Below are positions 1 to 9,320 of a DNA stretch of 64,000 bases, in pieces (positions within the stretch are counted from its first letter, which is position 1; every line of letters begins with the position of its first letter). The notes below the pieces were generated by a model, which saw only the letters and a program-made list of their open reading frames with translations, searched no databases and had not been told where the DNA came from. Origin of the DNA: Marisediminitalea oceani (GTDB taxonomy: Bacteria > Pseudomonadota > Gammaproteobacteria > Enterobacterales > Alteromonadaceae); NCBI RefSeq assembly GCF_003731635.1, contig NZ_RCUA01000065.1, positions 95,769-159,768 on the forward strand, read 5' to 3'. A program made the position numbers and the translations under genes.

Positions 1-275
1 TGCAGCCAGTAGCGGAACATTTCCGGCACGGAAACGGTGGTTAAGGCCGACTCACACAGCTCACCGTCACCAATGGATAAAGGCAGTACGCGGGGTTTGG
101 TTTCGATTGTGCCTGACTCGTAAATTAAGGTGATGTCCGGTGCGTGGCTCAGCCGCGCCAGGTTGGCCGCTTCGCTGGGCAAACCAATGCCAACAAAACA
201 GGTGGAGCCGTTATGCAGCGCACGGGCGGCGGTAATGGTCATCATTTCAGCGGCGCTATATTGCTCAGTACTCAT
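1..275 (-). CDS. catJ: 3-oxoadipate CoA-transferase subunit B, N-terminal part (runs off the window)
   Basis: The first about 91 codons are present, reading from ATG at 275 leftwards past base 1. The translation starts MSTEQYSAAEMM and contains GIGLPSEAANLA and YESGTIETKP, typical of the beta subunit of GctB/CatJ-type CoA-transferases; the Glu of the ESG motif is the expected catalytic residue. The start overlaps the stop of the upstream subunit A gene by 4 bases (ATGA), so the two are translationally coupled. With CatI it should move CoA from succinyl-CoA to 3-oxoadipate, the penultimate step of the catechol branch. The C-terminal part lies outside the window. The family call is secure; the 3-oxoadipate substrate rests on the cat/ben neighbours. 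Confidence 0.9.
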   Translation of the reverse strand, partial: MSTEQYSAAEMMTITAARALHNGSTCFVGIGLPSEAANLARLSHAPDITLIYESGTIETKPRVLPLSIGDGELCESALTTVSVPEMFRYWL

Positions 276-1087
276 AGTGCGTCTCCGTTAAATACTTGTT
301 CATCCAGCCATTTGTTAAAGGTTTCGCGGCTACGGCTAATGCCGTCCCACTCTTTGTAGTAGCTGTTATTGCGCGGATAGTAGCCCTGGGCATAAGACGG
401 GGATGCACCGCCGGGAACGGTAGCTATAGCATCGACAGACCAGGCAGGCAGAACGCAGCTGTTCGGGCCGGCGCCGAGGTCATCGACAATTTCTTCAACG
501 GTGACAATGCAGTGGCGGGAAGACAGTGCAACTTCTTTTTGTACGCCAACAATGCCTTCTAGCAGCACGTTGCCGGCTTTGTCAGCTTTCTGCGCGTGGA
601 TAATGCCAATATCGGGCTTAATGGCCGGTACCGCGGCAAGCTCTTCGCCGGTGAACGGGCAAAAAATCGTTTTAATATTCGGATTGACATCTTTTAAGTC
701 GCTGCCGACATAACCGCGAAATACCGCCATAGGCAGGCCTGAAGCGCCGGCCTCGTAGGCGTTAGCCATAGCTGCATGGCTGTGTTCCTCAATTTCCACC
801 GGGCGGGGATAGCTGTGTTCAATGGCATCGCGAACCCGGTGTAACGAACCTACTCCCGGGTTGCCGCCCCAGGAAAATACCAGCTTACTGACACAACCTG
901 CGCCAACCAGCTGATCGTAAATCAGATCCGGAGTCATGCGGATAAGGGTCAGGTTGCGGCGTTGCTGACGGATGATCTCGTGTCCTGCAGCAAAGGGAAT
1001 TAAATGAGTAAAGCCTTCAAGTGCAATGGTATGCCCGTCGCGCACACCATCTGCAATGGCTTGTGAAAGAGTAGTAAAAACTGCCAT
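272..1087 (-). CDS. catI: 3-oxoadipate CoA-transferase subunit A
   Basis: This 271-residue protein is a full-length alpha subunit of a class I CoA-transferase of the CatI/GctA type. It starts MAVFTTLSQAIADG and carries the family's SWGGNPGVGSLHRVRDA and GNVLLEG blocks. Its length fits CatI rather than the shorter PcaI. With the overlapping downstream catJ it would form the heteromeric enzyme that activates 3-oxoadipate to 3-oxoadipyl-CoA in the cytoplasm. It is transcribed away from the IclR regulator gene, and a dyad lies directly upstream of its start. No strong Shine-Dalgarno sequence is visible before this ATG. Enol-lactone hydrolase and thiolase, also needed for the route, are not in the window and may lie to the left. 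Confidence 0.9.
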   Translation of the reverse strand: MAVFTTLSQAIADGVRDGHTIALEGFTHLIPFAAGHEIIRQQRRNLTLIRMTPDLIYDQLVGAGCVSKLVFSWGGNPGVGSLHRVRDAIEHSYPRPVEIEEHSHAAMANAYEAGASGLPMAVFRGYVGSDLKDVNPNIKTIFCPFTGEELAAVPAIKPDIGIIHAQKADKAGNVLLEGIVGVQKEVALSSRHCIVTVEEIVDDLGAGPNSCVLPAWSVDAIATVPGGASPSYAQGYYPRNNSYYKEWDGISRSRETFNKWLDEQVFNGDAL

Positions 1088-1093
1088 AATAAA

Positions 1094-1110
1094 AGTTCGC
1101 TGTACGAATT
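1094..1110. promoter_or_regulatory. candidate IclR-type operator between catI and the IclR gene
   Basis: The sequence AGTTCGCTGTACGAATT is an imperfect dyad with 6-bp arms (5 of 6 pairs match) around 5 bases. It resembles the GTTCG-type half sites bound by PcaR/PcaU/PobR regulators of the IclR family. It sits 7 bases upstream of the catI start in the divergent region shared with the IclR gene. The dyad is seen; its use as operator is inferred. Confidence 0.4.
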
Positions 1111-1284
1111 AAAATTCACAATGCAAACAAAATAAATGATCTATTCAGTGCTGGTCAAGAATTAATTGTTAAAAAAATGCGCAGTGCGCGGACTTTTTCC
1201 GATTATGTGGCTGAAAAAAATAGAGAACTGGTACTTAACAGCGGAATAAGAAATAATTGCGCAGACGAAAATGAGAATGACACC

Positions 1285-2064
1285 ATGAGTGATGACAAAA
1301 TCGCCCCTGATCACAGGGATTACATAAGCGCCCTGGCCACCGGGCTGGAAGTGTTGGCAGCTTTCGACGCTGAGCATCAGCAGATGACACTGACTCAGGT
1401 TGCCGAGCGGATGGGCATCGACCGCGCCAAGGCGCGCCGGTTTTTACTTACTCTGCATGCCCTGGGTTTTATCCGCCGCGACGGCAGGGTGTTTGCGCTC
1501 ACTCCTAAAGTACTGACGCTGGGGCAGGCGTATACCGCCAGTAATAACTATCTGGCCGTGGTTGAACATTACCTGAAAGACATCACGCTGAGTCTTGGCG
1601 AGTCTGCCTCGCTGGGAAAACTCGACGGCCAGTACGTGGTTTATGTTGCCCGGTCGCCAGCTTCACACCGGCTGATGTCAATTAACATCACCACCGGCAC
1701 CCGGTTGCCTGCGCCTTATACCTCCATGGGACGGGTGCTGGCGGCCTGGCTCGACAGTGCTGAGCAAAAAGTATGGCTTAGTGAAGCGCAGTTAACGGCC
1801 CATACCCGCCGCAGTGTCACCACCCCTGAAGCACTCAAAGAAATTTTAGATGTCACTCGCGAGCAGGGCTACAACATTGTTGATCAGGAACTTGAAGAGG
1901 GCCTGCGCTCAGTAGCGGTGCCGGTGTTCAGTGGCAAGGGCGGTTTGATTGGGGCAATGAACGTGAGTACCAATGCCTCGCGGGTGAGCCTTGAGACGCT
2001 GACTAACGAGTGTTTACCGGTGTTGCAGCAGGCGGCACAGAATATACGCGCTGATACCCGCTAA
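1285..2064 (+). CDS. IclR-family regulator, likely of the catIJ (3-oxoadipate) genes
   Basis: The 259-residue protein has an N-terminal winged helix-turn-helix (TLTQVAERMGIDRAKARRFL, about residues 34-53) and an IclR effector-binding domain (roughly residues 85-255). It belongs to the PcaR/PobR/CatR group of IclR regulators that answer to aromatic-pathway intermediates such as 3-oxoadipate. I chose ATG 1285, with GAGAA 8 bases upstream, over the longer in-frame reading from 1177. The extra 36 residues are poorly structured and that upstream ATG lacks a ribosome site. It is divergent from catI-catJ, and a GTTCG-type dyad lies between them, suggesting local control. The effector is not deducible from the sequence. 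Confidence 0.85.
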   Translation: MSDDKIAPDHRDYISALATGLEVLAAFDAEHQQMTLTQVAERMGIDRAKARRFLLTLHALGFIRRDGRVFALTPKVLTLGQAYTASNNYLAVVEHYLKDITLSLGESASLGKLDGQYVVYVARSPASHRLMSINITTGTRLPAPYTSMGRVLAAWLDSAEQKVWLSEAQLTAHTRRSVTTPEALKEILDVTREQGYNIVDQELEEGLRSVAVPVFSGKGGLIGAMNVSTNASRVSLETLTNECLPVLQQAAQNIRADTR

Positions 2065-2129
2065 GTAACTTTATACACAATATCAAAGACTCGCCCGGCA
2101 ACCCTGTGTACCGGGCAGACCCTGTGTTA

Positions 2130-3038
2130 TCAGGGGTATTTTCCATCAATGCGGTTTTGTACTAATTCATTAACAATGGTCATAGCGGCCATCATCATTT
2201 CATCTGATGCTTCTGCTCGCTGACTGCAGATCACCGGGCTGGTAATGCCTTCCTCTTCCAGCGATACAAACGCCACGCCGTCGCGATTCATTCGCTTTAC
2301 CTGCTCCGGCACCAGGGTAAAGCCCATTTCGGAGGCGACCAGGCCGAGTGCGGTCTGAATATCATTTACCTGTTGGGCTACCTTCACTTTTAGTCCCCGG
2401 CTGGTGAACAGATCGCGGCAGATATTGGCAAAGGTCGGCGGCGGGCCTGCCGGATAAAGTATTAATGGCAACTCGGCAAGTTGCGCCATCGACAACTTTG
2501 AGCCGGCCAGAGGATGATTGATAGGTAACGCCGCCAGCATGGGCTCACGAAACAGCAGTGTTTGCGTGACATCTTCGTCGGCACTGGGCATTAATACCCG
2601 GCCAAAACCGATGTCCAGTCTGCCAGCTTTTAGTGCCTCTACCTGCTCGCCGGTTTTGAGTTCGTGAAGTTCAACCTCGGCTCGGGTTGTCTGACGCAGC
2701 CGTCTGATCAGCAGCGGTAACTGACCATAAAATACCGACGGCACGAAGCCAATTCGAAACAGGCGCTTCTCGCCGGTATAAATACGCTGGGTTTCCTCAA
2801 TGCTTGATTCTAACTTTTCGAGTATTAGTTGGGCCTGCTTCCAAAAGTGTTCACCTGCCTTGGTTAGCGTGATGCCGCGAGCCTGGCGCTCAAATAAATC
2901 AACGCCCATTTCTTCTTCTAACTGTTTGATCTGCCTTGTTAAAGGTGGCTGAGCCATAAACAGTTTCTCGGCTGCACGAGTCATATTTTTTGCTTCTGCA
3001 ACGGCACAAAAGTAACGCAGGTGTCGTAACTCCACCAT
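2130..3038 (-). CDS. catR: LysR-type regulator of catechol/benzoate degradation (CatR/CatM type)
   Basis: The 302-residue protein has a LysR helix-turn-helix at the N-terminus (RHLRYFCAVAEAKNMTRAAE; MAQPPLTRQIKQLE) and a periplasmic-binding-like effector domain (about residues 90-290). The opening is typical of CatR, CatM and BenM, which sense cis,cis-muconate and/or benzoate and activate cat and ben genes. It is divergent from catB. The intergenic region contains a 15-bp ATAC-N7-GTAT site overlapping its own start codon, which fits repression of itself and activation of catB. Whether it is closer to CatR or BenM cannot be told by eye. Confidence 0.88.
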   Translation of the reverse strand: MVELRHLRYFCAVAEAKNMTRAAEKLFMAQPPLTRQIKQLEEEMGVDLFERQARGITLTKAGEHFWKQAQLILEKLESSIEETQRIYTGEKRLFRIGFVPSVFYGQLPLLIRRLRQTTRAEVELHELKTGEQVEALKAGRLDIGFGRVLMPSADEDVTQTLLFREPMLAALPINHPLAGSKLSMAQLAELPLILYPAGPPPTFANICRDLFTSRGLKVKVAQQVNDIQTALGLVASEMGFTLVPEQVKRMNRDGVAFVSLEEEGITSPVICSQRAEASDEMMMAAMTIVNELVQNRIDGKYP

Positions 3039-3051
3039 ACCTCCCGGGTAT
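3037..3051. promoter_or_regulatory. BenM/CatM-type operator, ATAC-N7-GTAT
   Basis: ATACCTCCCGGGTAT matches the ATAC-N7-GTAT recognition sequence known for BenM and CatM. It overlaps the catR start codon (3036-3038) and lies about 95 bases upstream of the catB start. An equivalent site occurs at 53572-53586 beside the second LysR gene of this type. Confidence 0.7.
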
Positions 3052-3143
3052 CAGTCCCAACTAAATCAATATTGGTTGTTAATAAAAAATATAGGTAGGT
3101 TTACATCCAGATATTTTATGGCAACACAAATTTAACAAGCGAA

Positions 3144-4256
3144 ATGATAACACAAATTCAAACTTACATCGTCGATATTCCAACGATACGACCGCACAAG
3201 TTGTCGATGACTTCCATGGCTGTGCAATCCATGGTGATTGTCCGCATCACCGACAGCGAAGGCCGTCAGGGCATTGGCGAAGGCACCACCATTGGTGGTT
3301 TGGCTTATGGGCCTGAGAGCCCCGAAAGTATCAAAACCAACATCGACAGTTACTTCGCGCCTTACCTTAAAGGTAATTCTGTCGACAATCCCAGAGCGCT
3401 GATGAACCAACTGAATACGCTGTTCCGTGGCAATGGTCTGGCTAAATCGGCTGTACAAACTGCGCTGCTCGATTTACGCGGTCAGCAACTTGGTGTACCG
3501 GTTTCAAGCCTGCTTGGCGGCGCCTGCCATGCTCACTTACCGTGCTTATGGGTACTGGCATCCGGTAATACCGACAAAGACATTTATGAAGCCAAGAAGA
3601 TGATTGCTGAGCGTCGTCACAACATTTTCAAACTTAAAATTGGCTCGCGCAGTGTACGGGACGATGTCGCTCACGTTGCCGCCATCAAAGCCGCATTAGG
3701 TGATTCGGTAAGCATTCGCGTGGATGTCAATCAGGCGTGGACCGAGTCTCAGGCTGCGCTGGGGATGGCAGCACTGCAGGAAGCCGGTATCGATTGGGTA
3801 GAACAGCCTACGCCGGCAAAAGATTACGCCAGCCTGGTAAGACTGGCGAACAAATTCAATATCGGCGTGATGGCTGATGAATCAGTGGCCGATAGTGCCG
3901 ATTGTTTTGATTTGGCGGCCCGCGGCTTCACTGGTTCGGTGGCGCTGAAAATAGGTAAGGCCGGTGGCTTGTTTGGTGCGCTGGATGCAGCGGCAGTGTG
4001 TTCTGCCGCGGGTGTCGGACTTTACGGCGGTACCTTACTAGAAGGCACCATTGGTACTGTTGCGGCGCTACATGCGTGGTCGACCCTGCCAGCCATCGAA
4101 GCCAGCACCGAAATGTTCGGGCCGTTATTACAGCGCGACGACATTGTAAAAACTCCTCTTAATTATCATGAATTTGGCGTTGATATTCCTGCCACTCCAG
4201 GACTCGGAGTGGAGCTTGACGAAGACAAGCTGCGCGAATACGCCCGTAAAAACTAA
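3144..4256 (+). CDS. catB: muconate cycloisomerase
   Basis: This 370-residue enolase-superfamily enzyme converts cis,cis-muconate to muconolactone. The KLK motif (K163, K165) supplies the base. The metal ligands D194 (RVDVNQ), E220 (VEQP) and D245 (ADES) are present, each exactly four residues before the positions described for the Pseudomonas putida enzyme. It is the first gene of the catBCA-benABCD operon, 12 bases before catC, and is divergent from catR. The ribosome site before ATG 3144 is weak, but the N-terminus MITQIQTYIVDIPTIRPHKL is the normal family start. Confidence 0.95.
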   Translation: MITQIQTYIVDIPTIRPHKLSMTSMAVQSMVIVRITDSEGRQGIGEGTTIGGLAYGPESPESIKTNIDSYFAPYLKGNSVDNPRALMNQLNTLFRGNGLAKSAVQTALLDLRGQQLGVPVSSLLGGACHAHLPCLWVLASGNTDKDIYEAKKMIAERRHNIFKLKIGSRSVRDDVAHVAAIKAALGDSVSIRVDVNQAWTESQAALGMAALQEAGIDWVEQPTPAKDYASLVRLANKFNIGVMADESVADSADCFDLAARGFTGSVALKIGKAGGLFGALDAAAVCSAAGVGLYGGTLLEGTIGTVAALHAWSTLPAIEASTEMFGPLLQRDDIVKTPLNYHEFGVDIPATPGLGVELDEDKLREYARKN

Positions 4257-4268
4257 TAAGGATTAACC

Positions 4269-4547
4269 ATGCTTTTTAAAGTTGAAATGACCGTCAACCC
4301 GCCGTCTCACCTGAGCGAAGAGGAATTCAACGCGATCAAACTCAAGGAAAAAAACTACGCAGAGGAACTGCAGCGCGAAGGAATTTGGGTACACCTTTGG
4401 CGGGTGGCCGGCTTATACGCAAATGTCAGCATTTTTGAGGTGCGGGATAACCAGCATCTGCACGATGTGCTGATGGCGTTACCGCTGTACCCCTACATGA
4501 ACGTTTCGGTGACACCGCTGTGTCAGCATCCGTCATCAATTAAATAA
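4269..4547 (+). CDS. catC: muconolactone delta-isomerase
   Basis: The 92-residue protein has the usual size of this small ferredoxin-fold decameric enzyme and begins MLFKVEMTVNPP, the classical CatC start. It isomerises muconolactone to 3-oxoadipate enol-lactone. AAGGA lies just upstream, and the gene follows catB after 12 bases. The family sequences RVAGLYANVSIFEV and LPLYPYM are present. The next enzyme of the route, enol-lactone hydrolase (CatD/PcaD), is not encoded in this operon. Confidence 0.95.
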   Translation: MLFKVEMTVNPPSHLSEEEFNAIKLKEKNYAEELQREGIWVHLWRVAGLYANVSIFEVRDNQHLHDVLMALPLYPYMNVSVTPLCQHPSSIK

Positions 4548-4596
4548 ACACCAACAGGCAAGCAATACCGCACCCGGTAGTTCGGAGATAACGACT

Positions 4597-5535
4597 ATGA
4601 CTAAAACTAATACCTTAAACACCGATCACGTACAAAAACTGCTCGAGCGAGCAGCTGGTTTAGACAAAGAAGGTGGTAACCCACGGGCTAAACAGATAAT
4701 GCACCGGTTCCTTACCGATGTGTACCGTATGATTGAAGATCTTGATATTACTCAGGAAGAGTTTTGGCAAGGCGTTAATTATCTTAATGAATTGGGCGCT
4801 AACGGCGAAGCCGTGTTACTTGCACCTGGTCTGGGCTTCGACCATTTCCTGGATGTTCGTGAAGACGCTAAAGATGCCGCAGCCGGCGAACTGGGCGGCA
4901 CACCTCGTACCATCGAAGGGCCGCTATACGTTGAAGGCGCACCGTTAACCGAAGGCGAAGCGCGCATGGACGACGGTCAGTCACCAGGTCAGGAAATGTG
5001 GCTACACGGTCAGGTACTCGACGAAAACGGCCAGCCGGTTGCGGGCGCTATCGTGGATATCTGGCATGCCGATGTCAAAGGGGCATATTCGCATTTTGAC
5101 CCGTCGCAGAGCGAGTTTAATCTGCGCCGCCGGATCAGCACCGACGCTGAAGGACGCTATCGTGCCAAGAGTATCGTTCCCAGCGGTTACGGCTGTCCTC
5201 CGGGCGGTTCTACCATGAAAGTACTGGAGTCACTGGGCCGTCACGGCAACCGTCCTGCTCATATCCATTACTTCGTGTCGAAGCCGGGCTTTAAACACCT
5301 GACTACCCAAATCAACCTCGCCGGTGATGAATACACCTACGACGATTTTGCCTTTGCCACCCGCGATGAACTAGTAGTAGAAGCCACTACAGTCGCCGAT
5401 AGCGACAAACTGAAAGAGCTGGGTTTCAAAGACAACTACCTGGACGTGGAATTTAACATTTCACTGGTAGCGACCAGCGATGATGACAAGCAATCCAAGC
5501 ACGCTCGTGCCCGTGCAGCAGCGGAGCAGGCTTAA
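4597..5535 (+). CDS. catA: catechol 1,2-dioxygenase
   Basis: This 312-residue intradiol dioxygenase cleaves catechol to cis,cis-muconate using non-haem Fe(III). The iron ligands Y164 (GAY), Y198 (SGYG), H222 and H224 (RPAHIH) sit at the same numbers as in the Pseudomonas arvilla/putida CatA. The N-terminal helical dimerisation (linker) domain covers about residues 1-105, followed by the beta-sandwich catalytic domain. It is the third gene of the operon, with GGAG before the ATG. The 49 bases after catC hold ATAC-N8-GTAG, which I do not count as a regulator site. Its position directly before benA couples ring cleavage to benzoate hydroxylation. Confidence 0.96.
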   Translation: MTKTNTLNTDHVQKLLERAAGLDKEGGNPRAKQIMHRFLTDVYRMIEDLDITQEEFWQGVNYLNELGANGEAVLLAPGLGFDHFLDVREDAKDAAAGELGGTPRTIEGPLYVEGAPLTEGEARMDDGQSPGQEMWLHGQVLDENGQPVAGAIVDIWHADVKGAYSHFDPSQSEFNLRRRISTDAEGRYRAKSIVPSGYGCPPGGSTMKVLESLGRHGNRPAHIHYFVSKPGFKHLTTQINLAGDEYTYDDFAFATRDELVVEATTVADSDKLKELGFKDNYLDVEFNISLVATSDDDKQSKHARARAAAEQA

Positions 5536-5561
5536 GCCTGCTCGCATTCGGGGGAATCAAT

Positions 5562-6926
5562 ATGACAAAGTTAGATCAACTGGAGCAGCGCGTACGCGGT
5601 GCTGTTGAAGTCGACGAGGCCAAAGGCCACTACCGTTGCGATCGGAGCATTTTTACCGATCAGGAACTGTTTGATTTAGAGCTCAAACATATCTTTGAGG
5701 GCAACTGGGTATTTCTGGCCCACGAGAGCCAGATCCCACAAGTGGGCGACTATTTTACCACCAGTATTGGCCGTCAGCCGGTGGTCATTACCCGCAATAA
5801 AGACGGTGAGCTGAACGCTATTCTGAATACCTGCTCACACCGTGGTGCTACCTTGTGCCGCCGTAAACGCGGTAATAAAACCTCGTTTACCTGCCCGTTC
5901 CACGGCTGGACGTTTAATAACTCGGGTAAGTTACTCAAAGCCCGCGATCAGAAAAAAGGCGGTTATCCTGAAACCTTTAACACCGACGGTTCCCACGATC
6001 TGAAACATGTTGCGCGTTTTGAATCGTACCGTGGTTTCCTGTTCGGCAGCTTAAATGCCGACGTTTTGCCGCTGGAAACTTACCTGGGTGAAACCACTAA
6101 AGTCATCGACAACATTGTTGACCAGGATCCGGAAGGTATCGAAGTATTGCGCGGTACTTCCTCTTACACCTATGAGGGTAACTGGAAACTGACTGCCGAA
6201 AATGGTGCCGATGGCTACCACGTTGGCACAGTTCACTGGAACTATCTGTCGACCATGAGCCACCGTAATTATGACGAAGGCGGGACCGAAGCGGTTGATG
6301 CCAAAAGCTGGTCTGGTGAAGGTGGTTTTTACTCCTTTGAGAACGGCCACATGATGCTTTGGACCCGCCTGACTAACCCGTCGGCTCGCCCAGTATTCAG
6401 TGAATTTGAGCGACTGATTGGCGAAGTGGGTGAAGCCCGTGCCGATACCATTGTAAACCAGACCCGTAACCTGTGTCTGTATCCGAATGTGTATATCATG
6501 GATCAGTTCTCTACCCAGATCCGGGTATTGCGACCTATCTCAGTAAACAAAACCGAAGTGACGATTTACTGCTTTGCACCTAAGAGCGAATCAGCCGAAA
6601 ACCGCCAGAAGCGTCTGCGTCAGTATGAAGACTTCTTTAATGTGTCGGGCATGGGTACACCGGACGACCTTGAAGAGTTCCGTGGTTGTCAGCAGGGCTA
6701 TGAAGCCCGCGCGATGCGCTGGAACGATATGAGCCGGGGCGCTGCACACTGGCTGAATGGCCCTGATAAGTATGCTGAATCGGTTGGCATGGACACCGTA
6801 GCTACCGGGATCAAGCCGGAAGATGAAGGTCTGTATGTGCATCACCATCAGCATTGGGTAAACGAAATGCTGTCTGCCATTGAGCAGGAAAAAGCCAATC
6901 AAATCCCCGTTGTGCAGAAAGACTAA
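5562..6926 (+). CDS. benA: benzoate 1,2-dioxygenase, large (alpha) subunit
   Basis: The 454-residue protein is a ring-hydroxylating oxygenase alpha subunit. The Rieske [2Fe-2S] ligands are C91-x-H93 and C111-x2-H114. The mononuclear iron site is signalled by the D-x2-H-x4-H motif in [12 protein letters not shown]. Length and gene order (benA-benB-benC-benD) match benzoate dioxygenase, which makes benzoate-1,2-cis-dihydrodiol. Toluate dioxygenase (XylX) is the close alternative and cannot be excluded by eye. It follows catA after 26 bases with GGGGGA as ribosome site. Confidence 0.94.
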   Translation: MTKLDQLEQRVRGAVEVDEAKGHYRCDRSIFTDQELFDLELKHIFEGNWVFLAHESQIPQVGDYFTTSIGRQPVVITRNKDGELNAILNTCSHRGATLCRRKRGNKTSFTCPFHGWTFNNSGKLLKARDQKKGGYPETFNTDGSHDLKHVARFESYRGFLFGSLNADVLPLETYLGETTKVIDNIVDQDPEGIEVLRGTSSYTYEGNWKLTAENGADGYHVGTVHWNYLSTMSHRNYDEGGTEAVDAKSWSGEGGFYSFENGHMMLWTRLTNPSARPVFSEFERLIGEVGEARADTIVNQTRNLCLYPNVYIMDQFSTQIRVLRPISVNKTEVTIYCFAPKSESAENRQKRLRQYEDFFNVSGMGTPDDLEEFRGCQQGYEARAMRWNDMSRGAAHWLNGPDKYAESVGMDTVATGIKPEDEGLYVHHHQHWVNEMLSAIEQEKANQIPVVQKD

Positions 6927-6938
6927 GAGGCAGTAATC

Positions 6939-7421
6939 ATGACTTATCAGGAAATACAGGCATTTATTTTTCGTGAAGCGCGTTTGCTCGACGATCGTCA
7001 GTGGGATGAGTGGTTAAGCTGTTATCACCCTAAGTGTGAATACTGGATGCCAGCCTGGGATGACGACGATCAGCTGACTGCCGATCCGCATAAAGAGATC
7101 TCGCTGATCTACTATCCGAACCGTAATGGTCTGGAAGATCGGGTGTATCGCATTAAAACTGAGCGCTCCGGTGCGAGTATGCCAGAGCCGCGGACTACCC
7201 ATCAGAACTCGAACCTGGAGATCTTGAGTCACCAGGGTGACGTGATGGATATTCGCTACAACTTTAACACCTTGAGCCATCGCTATCGCGAGACCTCGCA
7301 GTTTTTCGGTACCGCGCACTGCACGCTGGATGTAAGCGGTGATACACCGGTAATCACGCGCAAGAAAATCGTCCTCAACAACGATTATATCAATCAGGTT
7401 ATCGACGTTTATCACCTTTAA
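6939..7421 (+). CDS. benB: benzoate 1,2-dioxygenase, small (beta) subunit
   Basis: This 160-residue protein has the cone-shaped NTF2-like fold typical of beta subunits of aromatic dioxygenases (FIFREARLLDDRQWDEWLSCY near the start; VLNNDYINQVIDVYHL at the end). It has a structural role in the alpha3-beta3 oxygenase with BenA. It lies 12 bases after benA and 17 before benC, so it is in the same transcript. Confidence 0.94.
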   Translation: MTYQEIQAFIFREARLLDDRQWDEWLSCYHPKCEYWMPAWDDDDQLTADPHKEISLIYYPNRNGLEDRVYRIKTERSGASMPEPRTTHQNSNLEILSHQGDVMDIRYNFNTLSHRYRETSQFFGTAHCTLDVSGDTPVITRKKIVLNNDYINQVIDVYHL

Positions 7422-7438
7422 AGACGGGGAGTATTACT

Positions 7439-8461
7439 ATGTCTTTTAAAGTCGCACTTAATTTTGAAGACGGGGTTACCCGGGTTATCGACTGCAACGA
7501 TGGCGAAACCGTACTGGATGCCGCTTACCGGCATCAGGTTAAATTGCCTATGGATTGCTCCGATGGCGTTTGCGGCACGTGTAAAGGCACGTGTCGGCAG
7601 GGCAAGTACGATCTGGGCGATGAATATATCGACGAGGCGCTTACCGACGATGAAGCCGAAGACGGTATTATTCTGACCTGTCAGATGTTGCCAGAGTCGG
7701 ATGTGGTGGTATATATCCCCGCCGCGTCTTCGCTTTGTGCATCTGGCCCGCAGGCTATCACCAGTACCGTTACTGGTGTCCAGGCGCTGTCTGATACCAC
7801 CATTGAGCTGAATGTGAAGCTGTCTGAACCACTGGCGTTTTTGCCGGGGCAGTATATCAACCTCGGCTTTCCGGGTGATAACGACTCACGGGCATACTCG
7901 TTCAGCTCATTACCGGGCAGTGATGAGGCAAGCTTTCTGATCCGCAATGTGCCGGGCGGCAAAATGAGCAGCTACCTGAGCAACACAGCGGTCGAAGGTG
8001 ATGAACTGCCGGTAACCGGCCCGCTGGGTAGCTTTTATCTGCGCACGGTTGAACGGCCGGTGCTGATGCTGGCCGGAGGTACCGGTCTGGCGCCCATTTT
8101 ATCAATGCTGGAATATATGCAGGCCGAGGGCCTTCAGCAGCCGGTATTTTTACTGTACGGCGTGACTAATGTCAGCGACCTGGTCAAACTGGATGCGCTG
8201 GAAGCCTTTGCCGAGGCTATGCCGCAGTTTAGCTATGCTACGGTTGTGGTAAACAGCGAAAGCGGCCATGAACGTCAGGGCTTCGTGACTGACCACATGG
8301 ATGCAGTGCCATTTGCCCTGGTTGAAGCGGATACTTATTTATGTGGTCCGCCGCCTATGGTGGATGCCGTACGCCAGTATTTTAAAGACTCAGGTACCGA
8401 GCCGCATTCATTCCACTATGAGAAATTTAATCCCAGCACGCCGAAAGAGGAAGCGGCATGA
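7439..8461 (+). CDS. benC: benzoate 1,2-dioxygenase, electron-transfer reductase
   Basis: The 340-residue reductase has an N-terminal plant-type [2Fe-2S] ferredoxin domain (C40, C45, C48, C81), an FAD-binding domain (RAYSFSS, about residues 145-151) and a C-terminal NADH domain (GGTGLAPILSML; YLCGPPPMVDAV). It passes electrons from NADH to the BenA Rieske centre. Its stop overlaps the benD start (ATGA, 4 bases), so the two are translationally coupled. GGGGAG precedes the ATG. Confidence 0.95.
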   Translation: MSFKVALNFEDGVTRVIDCNDGETVLDAAYRHQVKLPMDCSDGVCGTCKGTCRQGKYDLGDEYIDEALTDDEAEDGIILTCQMLPESDVVVYIPAASSLCASGPQAITSTVTGVQALSDTTIELNVKLSEPLAFLPGQYINLGFPGDNDSRAYSFSSLPGSDEASFLIRNVPGGKMSSYLSNTAVEGDELPVTGPLGSFYLRTVERPVLMLAGGTGLAPILSMLEYMQAEGLQQPVFLLYGVTNVSDLVKLDALEAFAEAMPQFSYATVVVNSESGHERQGFVTDHMDAVPFALVEADTYLCGPPPMVDAVRQYFKDSGTEPHSFHYEKFNPSTPKEEAA

Positions 8462-9237
8462 GTCATCGTTTTGATGGTCAGGTGCTGGTGGTTACCGGGG
8501 CAGGTCAGGGGATTGGCCTGCGCGCGGCACAGCGCGCGGCTAGCGAGGGTGCTAAACTGGCGCTGGTCGACCGGGCTGAGCATATCCACGATATCGCCGC
8601 CGAGCTGGTTAAATCCGGCTGTGATGCCATTGCTATTAACGCAGATCTCGAAACCTACGAGGGTGCAGTAAATGCCATGGATGCCGCGCTGCTGCAGTTT
8701 GGTCGCATAGATAAGCTAATCAATAATGTGGGCGGTACTATCTGGGCAAAACCTTATGCCCATTACGCGCCGCAGGAAATTGAAAAGGAAGTACGTCGTT
8801 CGCTATTCCCAACCCTGTGGTGTTGCCGGGCAGTTCTGCCGGCAATGCTGGAGAGCGGTAATGGCGCCATCGTTAACGTGTCTTCAGTGGCAACCCGTGG
8901 TATCAATCGTGTACCTTATGCCGCGGCCAAAGGCGGCGTGAATGCTTTAACGGTGTCGCTGGCTTTTGAATACGCTGAATATAACATTCGCGTTAATGCT
9001 ACGGCGCCCGGTGGTACCGAAGCGCCGCAGCGCATTGTGCCGCGCAACGAAAGCAGCCAGTCGGACGAAGAGAAGGTGTGGTACCAGCAAATTGTTGACC
9101 AGACCAAAGATACCAGTTTTATGGGCCGTTACGGTACGCTGGATGAACAGGCTTCGGCCATTTTGTATCTGGCCAGTGATGAGGCCAGCTATATTACCGG
9201 TACGATCCTGCCTGTAGCGGGAGGCGACTGCGGTTAG
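8458..9237 (+). CDS. benD: benzoate cis-diol dehydrogenase
   Basis: This 259-residue short-chain dehydrogenase has the cofactor motif TGAGQGIG at residues 13-20, the NNVGG block, and the catalytic YAAAK. It oxidises and decarboxylates benzoate cis-dihydrodiol to catechol with NAD+, closing the gap between BenABC and CatA. It overlaps benC by 4 bases. A stem-loop with a T-run lies between it and benE. Confidence 0.94.
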   Translation: MSHRFDGQVLVVTGAGQGIGLRAAQRAASEGAKLALVDRAEHIHDIAAELVKSGCDAIAINADLETYEGAVNAMDAALLQFGRIDKLINNVGGTIWAKPYAHYAPQEIEKEVRRSLFPTLWCCRAVLPAMLESGNGAIVNVSSVATRGINRVPYAAAKGGVNALTVSLAFEYAEYNIRVNATAPGGTEAPQRIVPRNESSQSDEEKVWYQQIVDQTKDTSFMGRYGTLDEQASAILYLASDEASYITGTILPVAGGDCG

Positions 9238-9273
9238 TGGCCGTAAGCTGTCTGAAATTTTTTTACATAACTT

Positions 9274-9320
9274 AAAATGCTGCGAATAAATCATGTTCTT
9301 TGGTTTCCGCAGCATTTTTT
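9274..9320 (+). terminator. stem-loop with T-run between benD and benE
   Basis: Perfect 11-bp arms (9274-9284 and 9308-9318) enclose a 23-base loop. The right arm runs straight into a T tract ending at 9322. It may end or thin out the catBCA-benABCD transcript before the transporter gene. The benE ribosome site (GGGG, 9323-9326) follows at once, so it may instead modulate benE expression. Confidence 0.65.

Noticed and set aside
4565..4580. ATAC-N8-GTAG before catA as a CatR site
   Set aside because: Spacer is one base too long and the last base differs from GTAT.
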